Assembly (NCBI RefSeq): GCF_964340395.1
Contig: NC_135559.1
Span: forward strand, 17,659,550 to 17,723,549
Reading direction: 5' to 3'
Length of the DNA: 64,000 nt
Origin: Glandiceps talaboti
Taxonomy: Eukaryota > Hemichordata > Enteropneusta > Spengelidae
In this document: positions 11,835 through 38,581 of the stretch, piece after piece
Numbering within the stretch: the stretch's first letter is position 1
Layout: the number at the start of each line of letters is the position of its first letter
The notes under the pieces: model-generated
Database searches by the model: none
Seen by the model: only the letters and a program-made list of their open reading frames with translations
Told to the model about the DNA's origin: nothing
Position numbers and translations under genes: made by a program

Positions 11835-14296
11835 TATACGTCACAATAAATGTGCAATAATAAATAACACTCGTAATTTTATGAATTACAATGTAATTGT
11901 ATTGCTATTTAGCTAGCGCCAACCAAAGAACACAAATGATAGACACTGTCTTCATATATCAATTTATTTCTAGAAAGTATTTCAGTTTACAATTTTCACA
12001 TTCATTTTTAAATTCACCGTAACAATTACAATATTTATTTACATGAAAGACGTTCTTTGGGAGCTATTTGTAAAATAATACATGAAAAACAGAACAACTA
12101 GAAATGGAGAGACACTACTGGTACTTACTACTATTTGGTTCTAGTTTGTTTATAGGAAGTGTAGTTTTAATCTCCAAGTCACCCTACAACATTTAGAAAA
12201 GTACACACTGTTACACTTTCACCCTTTCTAATACAGTAAAAACTGTCAAAATTGACCTCTTAGGAAACCGCGAAACGACTTCCTTTGAATACCGACTGAT
12301 TTAATTATCCCCAAAATTCGACCATCTTAGCTAGTCTAGAATCAAGTTGCATGGGATGTTGATCTTGCTTTTCTCCTACCATGCCTGACATTTCACTAGT
12401 AATTGCACTAGATTTATTCAAATCTTACGATTTGCTGCAGCATTGACTGAATATGATAATTTTGTTTACATCATACAGCTCAACCCTCAAATTTGATTCT
12501 AACTGGTGATGCTATTGACCTCACCTCACAGCAGGACAAATTTAAACTCATTACAAAACTTTCCCCTCAGTGATTTCTGGCTGAGACTTCATTAAAGTAA
12601 ATTGCCACTAGCAAAATGTCAGGTGTGGTAGGGGGGAAATTGAGAGCAAAATCCCAGTGTGATTGGATTCCAGGCTAAATTTTAAGCAACCATTGTAAAT
12701 GCTAAATTTAACTGCACATGGAAAATGTAATCTAATACACCTACTAAATAATATGGTAATGTAAGGTCACAGGGTCACCTGATAAATTTGCATAATAATG
12801 TACAACCCAGGTGTTAAAAATAAACAAATGCATCAAAATAGTAATGCGTACCTGTTGTAGGTACAGAAAAACAGTGGTAATTTAATTCCACCTCAGAAAA
12901 GTTAATAAAATCATTAAGTTTGGGAATCAAGCTTCTATCTGAGGGCTAAAATTATTCACATTTTCAACATCAGTGTTGGAAAGTATGTATTTCTAAATGT
13001 ATTTCTAGATATAGAAATGTCATCATGAGATGAGAAACCAATGAAATGTTGATACATGATGTACTGATATTAAGTTCTAGTATTTCATCTAAATACAAAA
13101 CTATCTTTGTGATTTGGATGGGTCAAAGTTCACATGTAAATTTTGCATCTAATTTGCATAGAAACTATATGTTAATGATTATATACTCCTGATTATGATA
13201 ATAAATATACATCTAAAATACATCCACACAAATATTGACATTTTCTATACAAAAATATTGCTGTATGATGACTTGGGTATACATTTTGGTAAAAAGCTAC
13301 CGGGTTATATTATATGATGGTGTACAGTGTACAATACAAACTCTATTTTGGTATTAAAGCTATATGTTAGTATGTACAATACACACTATGTCTAAAACAA
13401 AGATTTCTTCTTTCTATACTTTGATTCAATATTGTTTTAAATCAACATCAAGTTTTTAAATGGAGAATACATGAAATTTTGCCCCCAACCCCCACATGGT
13501 ATATGATATAAATTTCTTACATGATTACTGCAGTAATAACGTGAGAATATGACGTGTTTGGTTTGTTACTTTAAGAGGTAAAACCACTAAAATTATTGTT
13601 GGGAATATCAACAGATATAGTTTATCAGTGTACCAGTATCCAATACACCATATTCTGGTTATGGCAGAGATAAAACATTTCAAGGTTTGGCCACTAGGGG
13701 TGCTGTTTGCAAGTTGCTTTGAGGACAGAAGTGAGGATCAAAATAGTTGAATATCGTACTGTGTTGACAATGGAGTTCTGTGGTTTTATAACAATGTTAC
13801 AAGAACTATAAAAGGTCGTAAATAAAGTTCTTGTATGTTGGTTCAACATTCAGGAATAGCTATCAAACATGTATTGCTAGCTGTCTTTGGTTTATTGAAC
13901 GAAAACATCAGTATTAAAGTTTTGTATACCAGTATTTCCATACACTACTTTGTTAAAAGATAATACATGATTACAGTTGACATATTATGGGAAAAATTTC
14001 AGTAAAAGTTGACATCCCAATCTGACGCCAGATATGAACCATTTTTACCTGACTTGGAATGCCATTCAGATTCAGATGTGTGAGGTTTCAGTAAATATAT
14101 TTACAAGTAAATGTTTATAGTTTTCAAAAGCAATTTGATATGTATTCCTGTTATTGGATGTCAAAGTCACTTCTCACAATTTTGAAATATACACACACTA
14201 TACAAATGTATAGTGTAGTATTTTGAGTTGTAAATGCATCATTGAATATTATTACGGTTTGCAGCGAAAAAAGTTAGAATTCTCCTTGGATAGACA
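11835..14296. other. AT-rich sequence, possible distal 3' UTR of the CAP-Gly gene
   Basis: I recognise no gene here. On the minus strand, AATAAA (plus-strand TTTATT) lies at 11963-11968 and could be a distal poly(A) signal of the CAP-Gly transcript, but the link is not demonstrated. Confidence 0.4.
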
Positions 14297-14742
14297 TTAA
14301 AGGGACACAGGCTGTACATATTTGGGCGTAGGTTTTTGATACATATTTTAAAGGTACTCACAGTATTGTACTTTAATACTGAAGCATACTTCACCATCAC
14401 TTACAATTGACTGAACTCAAACCTGGTATCAAGATATAACTTATAAACAATCTGATGACGTAATTTATATAATTAGTATACTTCGCCATCATTTACAATT
14501 GACTGAACTCAAACCTGGTATCAAGATATAATTTATAAACGATCCAATGATGTAATTTATGTTATGTACCAAAAATGTTCAGGAAATTTCTACTCTGCAA
14601 TCAACTGTTCTAATAATGCCAGAAAACAATTGAAATGTTATGGAAGGACATACACTGACATTAACAATATACTGGAATGTGGTTTTAATTAAGTATTTTC
14701 ACTTGAGTAAAAAGTTTATAAACTCAGCTTGTGCCCCTTTAA
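14297..14742. mobile_element. TTAA-flanked MITE, family B, copy 1
   Basis: It starts TTAAAGGGACACAGGC and ends GCTTGTGCCCCTTTAA, a terminal inverted repeat with TTAA at each outer end. TTAA is the target site used by piggyBac-type transposases. Internally, an approximately 100-bp stretch (CAATTGACTGAACTCAAACC) is duplicated, making this copy longer than the one at 18744-19108. It is non-coding. Confidence 0.8.
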
Positions 14743-15068
14743 TCAAAATGCAAATAAAGTAACAAAACCATGATGAACGAAGAGAATAAAACCTTGCATG
14801 CCTGTCATTGGTTCTAATATTTGATGACAAAATTACTAAAATTCAATATTCATAATTTTCCTGAATATAAGAATGGTTTCTACTTTCTTATCATATTTGA
14901 AAGACTACATACTGTAGTGAGACAGATTTCCCTGATAATAACTCATGTTATCTATTGTTTGAAATATTTTTACTGGAGGCACTTTTACTAAATTGACCTT
15001 ACATGTTAATCAACTTAAAAACATAAATATAAACAATAAAGGAATGATATAGACATTATTTTCTAGTC

Positions 15069-15588
15069 TTGCAGCAACTTTGCATGCTTTGGTGAAGCCA
15101 CCTCCCCAACACATCCCACTCCAACTTTGCATGCTTTGGTGAAGCCCCCTCCCCAACCCATCCCACTCCAACTTTGCATGCTTTTGTGAAGCCACCTCCC
15201 CAACCCATCCCACTCCAACTTTGTATGCTTTGGTGAAGCCCCCTCCCCAACCCATCCCACTCCAACTTTGCCTGCTTTGGTGAAGCCCCCTCCCCAACCC
15301 ATCCCACTCCAACTTTGCCTGCTTTGGTGAAGCCCCCTCCCCAACCCATCCCACTCCAACTTTGCCTGCTTTGGTGAAGCCCCCTCCCCAACCCATCCCA
15401 CTCCAACTTTGCCTGCTTTGGTGAAGCCCCCTCCCCAACCTATCCCACTCCAACTTTGCCTGCTTTGGTGAAGCCCCCTCCCCAACCTATCCCACTCCAA
15501 CTTTGCATGTTTTGGTGAAGCCCCCTCCCCAACCCATCCCACTCCAACTTTGCATGCTTTGGTGAAGCCCCCCTCCCCAACCTATCCC
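15069..15588. repeat. 47-bp minisatellite, about 11 copies
   Basis: The unit begins AACTTTGCCTGCTTTGGTGA and continues AGCCCCCTCCCCAACCCATC plus CCACTCC, 47 bp in total. Variants include GCATGC/GCCTGC and CCACCT/CCCCCT. It directly abuts the 46-bp array and lies downstream of the CAP-Gly stop codon, so it is probably in that gene's 3' UTR. The minus-strand reading frames it creates are artefacts of the unit. Confidence 0.95.
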
Positions 15589-15589
15589 A

Positions 15590-15998
15590 GACCATTTTCT
15601 AGGCCTTATTACTGCATCACTATGAGATTTAAACTTGTGGGACCACTCTCTAGGCCTTGGTACTGCATCACTATAAAATTTAGAGGGACCATTCTCTAGG
15701 CCTTGGTACTGCATCACTATAAAATTTAGAGGGACCATTCTCTAGGCCTTGGTACTGCATCACTATAAAAATTAGAGGGACCACTCTCTAGGCCTTGGTA
15801 CTGCATCACTATAAAATTTAGAGGGACCATTCTCTAGGCCTTGGTACTGCATCACTATAAAATTTAGAGGGACCATTCTCTAGGCCTTGGTACTGCATCA
15901 CTATAAAATTTAGAGGGACCATTCTCTAGGCCTTGGTACTGCATCACTATAAAATTTAGAGGGACCATTCTCTAGGCCTTGGTACTGTATCACTCCAG
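15590..15998. repeat. 46-bp minisatellite, about 9 copies
   Basis: The unit begins ATTCTCTAGGCCTTGGTACT and continues GCATCACTATAAAATTTAGA plus GGGACC, 46 bp in total. The unit nearest the CAP-Gly gene supplies its last 13 codons and stop. The remaining copies are downstream on the minus strand. Confidence 0.95.
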
Positions 15999-18900
15999 CC
16001 TCTTCTCTCTTGTCTCTTTAATGCAATAGGTGGCATATGATAATTTGGCATTGATGGACTAGTGATAAAATCATCATCATAGTCTTCATCATAGAATCCA
16101 TGTATTGGTGTAGAAGTATAACCATAGGTTGACATACTGGATGATGGTCTCATGGTTGCCGCCTTGATTTCACGACTCACTGAGTGTCCTAAGTGATAGC
16201 TACGACTTGTACCATATAAATCTTCATCTGATGCTGATGGGAAAAAAAGAACATAATAGGTTAATTTTTGTGTATATTCATATTATACTTTTAAAATGTG
16301 ATCATTTTTTTTTCCAAATTATGTACAATAGCAGGGATAATCTTCCTTCTGACCCTGACCATGTAAACTAATATTGCGGTGGTAGTTTTGGTGTACAAGT
16401 TCATGTTCGTTACACAAGTAATGGAGTGAATTTCTTTTTTACATAATATCAAGTTTCTCATTGAAATTCCAATAGAGAACCTTGGTAACAGCGAGGGAAA
16501 TCAGAAGAAATGTGCGTATATTTCATGTTCATACATGTACAATGTATTGTACGTTGCACCATACTATTGGTGCAGATCCTGGTAAAACATCTGGGAAACT
16601 GAAGTTGATTTTACATAGTTTTTACTGCCCTTAACACATACATTTGTATAGTTATTGCCTTGCTAAGGATATGAGAGATTATTAGATATTACCCCTCACT
16701 ATTTTTTTTTTCAGGAAAGGAAAATATGAGTGACATGAGGGGCTTGTTACTATGAGTCAAAGATAAGGAGTGACGAAACCCCTTGTGTAAGTTTTTTTCT
16801 GTTGAATTAAGAAAAATATTGGAGAATAGTAGAACTGTCTGCACAATTGAGCTTATAATTTTAGATAAAAATGAAAAATTAATAACTTTTCTGTTTTGAA
16901 AACATGGGACAATGACATAGATGTTTATTGTTGTGATATATAGAATGACCAGGGTTTAAATCCCACTTTTCTGTTCAAACATGTACAACTTGGCTTGCAT
17001 GTTGTATAATGCTACAGCCCTTACCTGCAAATGCATCCCTGGCAGTGTCCATGTATTCACTGGATATAAAAGCGGGATCTCTGTAAGTCTGCACGTATGG
17101 CTCTGAAATGTGGAAAGGATAATAATTATACATGTGTTGCTTTTTCTGCAATAAGGCAATACACATTTTTTATTTCACCTTTTAACGATACTCAATGGAC
17201 ATTTTTAAAGTTTTATTTTTGGCATACAAATTTTAGCAGGTTGTCATTTTTTCACATTTTGGATCAACTTTATTTTAGCAGACAATAATATTGACTACAG
17301 GTGTACTTATAGCTACATCACTTTTAAAAGTTAACCTATTGATTGTCACATACTGAAATAACTATGTCTCTATTACCTGTAGTTACTCAGAATTTACCAA
17401 TGATAATATGATTCAATTTTCCCAATCATGATGAACTTATCATAAAGTAGTGAACACATAATTTGTAGAGCTGTATCACTGATCTCACAAATTTTAAACA
17501 TGTCACCAAGAAAAGAATTAGCCATTTTGAAAATCAGCCATATTCAATATTTCTGACCATTTCTTTTATTTGAAAAAGATGAACTGTATTCATTCATATG
17601 TAGTACCCTAGTTGTGTTTAAAAATTGGTCACATGACATTCTCTGGTCACTGGCTTTCTCCTTGATGGGATGTGTGAATGTTGAAGTATGCCCTCTATAG
17701 GCCATGTTACACCTGAATGCACAACTCAGTGGACACACTTCATTAATTGCTAAATGTATATTGCGATACACTGTGACAGTGAGTTATAGTACACATATGC
17801 TGAAATACATGAAAACAACAGATTAAGAGGTGTCCGTAGGCATACATGTATCTAGAGTGGTGTTTTGCTAAAAATAAGTAGGTAAAATCTACCTGGGTTC
17901 CCATTTCATTTTACCTGGGTTAACAAACAAAATTACCATAGACTCTATGGGGAAACATTGCCATTTTTACCCCTTCCCCCCTTTCTGTTACCGGGGTTCC
18001 CCAACATTATAGCAAAAACACTGTAAGAGTGATAAAAACAACACTTACTGCTAGTATGAAACAATTCTTCCTCACAAAAAGACATCGTTGGCTTCACTGT
18101 ATGATAATTGTTATATAGACTGAAAAATATAAATAAAATAAAAATTGTCAAAATTTACACAGATTATTCAAATTATAAAATCTTCCACATAGGCTTAGTC
18201 ATTTCCAGAGAATTGTGGTTTATCACTGATACATAATATGTAGCAATAGCCTTGAGAATCTTCTGACTTTCAAATGTTGAAGTGTAAGGCGTAAAAAAAA
18301 AATTTGTGTGGTTCCCAAAATAGGTGAGGATTATTTTTTTTTCATGTGTGAGTGTCTAGTTCAGGTTTTCCGTTGTTTTCCAAATGGTCTCTGTGTTGTT
18401 TATTTCTTCCTATCAGATGTACAGCCATTACAGATTGGAAGAATAGTTTTATATTGTCTTTATAAGTTGATGTCAGTTTCTGCATCCATTGTTTCTTTTG
18501 AGACTTCACAATTTTCGCAATGTTATTATTATTTTTCTCAAATATGTAAAAAAAAAAAGTTTAGGGGTGGCATGGAAAACTAGGTGGGGTCGGGTAACCG
18601 GAACAAAACAACTTTTTTTTTGTTTGGCCTAAGTACCACTAAATGTTGAGACACTGGCATTGTTGCTGGAAATTACAGCTGCAGCTCTTCAATGATTTTT
18701 GATCAGAAAAAGGAATGTGGAGAGTCCATACTGTTAAAATTTCTTAAAGTGGCACAAGCTGAGTTCATGAGCTTTCCACTCAAGTGAAAATACTTCAATA
18801 AAACCACATTCCAGTATAATGTTAATGTCAGTGTATGTCTTCTATAACATTATGATTGTCTCCTTGTATTGTTAGAACAGTTCATTGCATACCCAGTAGT

Positions 18901-20004
18901 AGGAATTTCCTAAACAATTGTTGGTACATATCATAAATTACGTCATCGGATCATTTATAAGTTATATTTAATACCAGGTTTCAGTTTTAGTTGATTGCAA
19001 GTGATGGTTAAGTGTGCTTCAGTTAGTACAGCACTGTGAGTACATGTATCTGTCATAATGAGGCAAAATCAAAACCAAAATATGTAAACACAGCTTGTGC
19101 CCCTTTAACCCCTTTAAGTTCTGTTGAATGTAATTATTTTGAGCAATTGTATAAAATAATGATAATAACAATAAATCATACAATAAACACAATATTTTAT
19201 GTTAACTCAACTAACATCATCAACATAAATGTCTTACCATCTTTTCATTGCCAAAAATCGAAGTCTTGATGGATGTATAAAAAGACCATGCCCATCCCTA
19301 CAACTAAAATACTGTCTTCCTTGGAACAAACCATTATGTTTGCCAGCTGAAAGGGAAAATAATTACAGAAATCATTTATGATGTATTTTGGGACTAGAGA
19401 GTTACCGATATTGATAATTTTGAGTTCATTACTTTCTGTTTTATGGTTATCTATTGAGTACACAACCAGGCCTTGTTACAGTAATGGCAGAACATGCTCC
19501 CCATTTTGGGAGTGTGGAAAAATTACTCTGGTTTGCAAGAGTGTGTTTCACCATGCAAGCGGAATCTATCAAAGAGGATTGTATGTATAACTATGCAGCT
19601 CCTCGTCTTGGTTGATGTCAAGCAAGAAATTTGAAGAATACCTTTTTGCATACATGACTATGAAATGCTAAAACACCATATCATTTTGTGCTTCATATTC
19701 AATATTGAGAGGTAGGGGTTGGTGGCTATTGACCTGGGTAGTATGGACTGTTTGTATTGCATCCATCTACTTTATGGAAGAACCCTGCAGGTTTGAGTGC
19801 TGACCTGGCTAACTTTTCACCTTCTCAACTACAATTGAAAAACACAATTGAATAACACATACCTGGTTCATCTAATTCTACACCAACCCAGTCACCTTTA
19901 ATAAGGTTTAGTGAACCTTTATATTTCACCACTCCTCTGTAAACATGACCTTTGTACTTGACCTCTACCCTTTGACCTACACATACATTAGCAAAGAGGA
20001 CCAT
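15956..20004 (-). CDS. Small CAP-Gly domain protein, function not recognised
   Basis: Coding exons (minus strand): 20004-19863, 19346-19238, 18119-18049, 17102-17025 and 16233-15956. They join in phase to 225 codons plus TAA. Residues about 9-80 form a complete CAP-Gly domain: VGQRVEVKYKGHVYRGVVKY, DWVGVELDEP, then GKHNG (consensus GKNDG; here His-Asn) and GLFIHPSRL. CAP-Gly domains bind the EEY/F tails of tubulin and EB-type proteins, so a microtubule or centrosome role is likely by family. The rest (residues 84-225) contains a Tyr/Asp-rich patch (FYDEDYDDDF) and a basic stretch, with no domain that I recognise. The last 13 residues come from a minisatellite unit. The start is the first ATG, 18 nt into an exon whose acceptor is TTTTTCAG. 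A 5' UTR exon probably ends at 21644. It is divergent to TAF6. Confidence 0.87.
16700..16965 (+). mobile_element. Dispersed hairpin element, family A, copy 2
   Basis: It lies in a CAP-Gly intron. It has the paired arms AAGGAAAATATGAGTGAC and a diverged inverted partner near 16785-16825, then the shared tail ending GAATGACCAGGGTTTAAATCC. It is the most diverged of the three copies. Confidence 0.6.
17858..18024. mobile_element. Short inverted-repeat element
   Basis: AGTGGTGTTTTGCTAAAAAT at the left end and ATTATAGCAAAAACACT at the right end are inverted copies, and the interior repeats TACCTGGGTT. It is about 165 bp and ends 25 bp from a CAP-Gly exon donor at 18049. A related inverted stretch occurs at about 35560-35640. 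Confidence 0.55.
18744..19108. mobile_element. TTAA-flanked MITE, family B, copy 2
   Basis: It starts TTAAAGTGGCACAAGCTGAG and ends CAGCTTGTGCCCCTTTAA. It is inverted relative to the copy at 14297-14742. It lies in a CAP-Gly intron, 130 bp downstream of the CAP-Gly coding exon at 19238-19346 in plus coordinates. It is non-coding. Confidence 0.8.
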
Positions 20005-20022
20005 CTCTATTGCTTATAATAC
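20005..20022 (-). other. 5' UTR part of the CAP-Gly start exon
   Basis: An acceptor (TTTTTCAG, ending at 20023) is followed by 18 nt before the ATG. The matching upstream exon probably ends at 21644, where minus-strand ATAG is followed by GTAAGG. Confidence 0.55.
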
Positions 20023-21643
20023 CTGAAAAAAAAAGAAGAGAGAAAATGTGTTCATTACAACTAAGGCCAATAAAATATATAGTGTTTCCGTTAATCCAAT
20101 TGACCCTACACATTTGATTGAAAGCAAAAAGCAAAAAGGTAAAATCGTAACAATTTACTTCTATTTCCGTGTTCCCCTTCATACCTTTGCCTCATCTTGG
20201 GTCACCTTTTCACAAAAACCATATTCCAGAGAGAAACCGGGTCTTTTTAGACTATAACAGTACAGTCTGCATAATGTGTTCAACTACTTCACTAATAATT
20301 GTCTTTTACACCTCATCAAACTCTCACCTAAGTATTGTGACCAATGACTATCTTATCTTGGGGGTTGAAGCAATTTTTAAAAATTTAAAATAAACATTTA
20401 TTTTATTTTATTTTGCCTAATTACTGAGTGCCAAAATCAAGAGAAATGTCATCTCTGTTGTTTTATTAATTTTCAATTATTGTACAACTAGTATCTATTT
20501 ATCTACATTATGTACAATTGTTTAATTGATAATCTATCCTTCTCTGTTTCATTTATCTATAACCTCAGGGTCATTTTTTATGTTCCCTGTATTGTCTGTT
20601 ACATGCTATCAAACAAACCATAAAGACCATTATTATAGTGACTTAGAAAAACTAAACACAGAGATTATAATTATCACTGAAATTAAGCATTTACTCAGGT
20701 ATGTAGTTTTACCCTGGTGTTTTACAAAGTATGTTCATCTTCAGACCACTAAATTTTAGTCGTTTGAGGTTCATCTGTGGTTGAATCACCAGGTGCACGT
20801 GCATGAAACATGGAAGTATAACCCATACTTCCATGCATGAAGCAACTCCCTATCGTGGACTGTAAGTACCTTCAAATTATCATTACTACAGACACTCTTT
20901 TCGGCACAAACTAAGTTGGGTGAAGTAAACTACACATCCATAGCTATCATATAGAGGGACTGTGGATAAATCGTGGTCCATGGAATAATACCTCCATAGA
21001 TCATGGATATTAGTGAATAATATCCATACATAGACCCAAACATGTCTGACTGGCCAGACGAATGTAATACACTAGTATCATGGATCTATTATTGAGATGA
21101 TAATAGATCAATAATAGATCCATGACAGTGTCAGTATGTACATGTACACAATTTCTGTATCCTATGACCATGGAAGTAGATGTCAATATAACAAACAACA
21201 GTGTTAATGTAGTCTGGATGCCAATGTGGTTTCTAACTAAACCATGTCTGTGAGTGGAGGTGTAAATTGTAATGATAATGTAGTATAGGAACTAGACTAG
21301 TGTAATAACACAATCAAGGATCATAGATCATACAGCCATTATTTACAGAATGTAACTGAAAATGACATACATTGTACACTGACAAAACTTCTTCTGTTAC
21401 ATAAAAATGTCAAATGTAAACTAGAACAACGATTTGCAGACCTGCAGTCTTGAAATAGAACAGCTAAAATTGTTTATGATCTATAGATATTGAAATAGCA
21501 CTTAAAATATTTATAATGGCTCTGAGAGTCTGAGTCTTGGCCCAGAACTGGCAGAAATAAGATCAAAATTCCTAATCAAAGGCAAGTTTACACTCTGGTA
21601 TTGAGCATAACATGTATTAGTAGATTTTTTATGAGGTCCTTAC
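20023..21643 (-). other. Probable first intron of the CAP-Gly gene
   Basis: It holds no gene that I recognise. It includes a perfect 18-bp inverted repeat: TCATGGATCTATTATTGA at 21078-21095 and its complement at 21108-21125, with a 12-nt loop. Confidence 0.5.
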
Positions 21644-21689
21644 CTATAAATGTTGAATAAATAAAACAATGCCGCATTAAAATGTAACG

Positions 21690-21960
21690 TCCTATATATA
21701 TTGCGACGGCCCAAAACGATTAAAATCAGATCTCCCCCACCAAGCTCAGCCAGCCACAAAATGATCGAATGTGTGTACGGAAGTGACGTAATATTGCCGG
21801 GAAATTTGAAGAGTTGCTATGCAACGGGCAGGCTGGCGACGCTTTCCAATCTCGAGATAATCTCGCGAGACTTTAGCTGATTGGCTCCAAAATTAGGAAT
21901 TCTGGGATAGCAATGGCAGCCACCACAACTACAAATGAGTTGAAGACCAAGTTTTGTTGA
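21690..21960. promoter_or_regulatory. Shared divergent promoter region of CAP-Gly gene and TAF6
   Basis: CpG is locally much more frequent here than in the surrounding AT-rich DNA. The palindrome TCTCGCGAGA at 21861-21870 is a known element of TATA-less, often bidirectional animal promoters (bound in vertebrates by BANP; Kaiso has also been proposed). CCAAT (21845-21849) and an inverted ATTGG (21880-21884) lie on either side. The minus gene's first exon probably ends at 21644 and TAF6 begins to the right, so the element sits where a bidirectional start is expected. Confidence 0.6.
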
Positions 21961-22720
21961 TACGAAGCTAACTTTACCGTATAGATAACCCGAACAGGAT
22001 ATTGCAATAGCTCTTCTAACCACACATATCATCTATGTTTGTACGAAACACCTGCATTGCCACGAAAAAAGCATGAAGCCTTGCTAATGCAACTGAAATT
22101 TGCGAAGGGTCCGGATGCCCGAGAGACTTGCCTTGAAGAAAGTACATGTAGGTGAACAGTTTGTAGAGGGAAAATAGTTTTGGATTTCAAAATCAATTTC
22201 TGATTCAGAGTAAGTGTTGGATACACAGACTTTTTGTCAGATTAACCCATATTTTTATGCACACCGAGCATCAAATGATATCCGCTAATTATTCCGTCCG
22301 TCACAACAATAACTTATTGTTTCACACACACTGCAGCACTTCCATATTATGTACATGTATTGTACGGTAAGTTCGTGGGTAAAGGCTAGTGCAAGTAAAA
22401 CATCTCAACAAAGAATACAGAACAGGACACACAGGTTAGGGAAAAGAACAAGATATAGAAGGACCCGAATACAAAATGTACACTGTCACAAATAACCGTT
22501 GTTTTGGACTTGTCTTTCAAATTGTAATTTTTGTTCAGTTGTACTTGCCTTTCCATACATGTAGTTCATTGTGCTGAATTTTGCCGGAAATATTTGATGT
22601 TAATTTTTTTTCTCTGCCTGTAAAAAAGGCTGTATGCTCAGACTGACATCAAAGTCAAATACCTTTATATCATGCAGGTGAACAATTAGTGATATCATTT
22701 GATTTTCTAAGTGAATCGTC
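21900..22720 (+). other. Probable TAF6 5' UTR with an intron
   Basis: There is a donor-like GTAAGT at 22210-22215 and an acceptor-like CTCAG ending at 22641. Splicing these would leave a short leader before the ATG at 22721. An in-frame TGA at 22712-22714 supports that start. Transcript evidence is lacking. Confidence 0.45.

Positions 22721-38581
<15,861 letters not shown>

Noticed and set aside
15010-15738. Gly/Trp-rich minus-strand reading frames
   Set aside because: They arise from the 47-bp minisatellite in several frames and lie past the CAP-Gly stop.
6531-15998. CRISPR-like arrays
   Set aside because: The repeats are head-to-tail with no unique spacers, in an animal genome.
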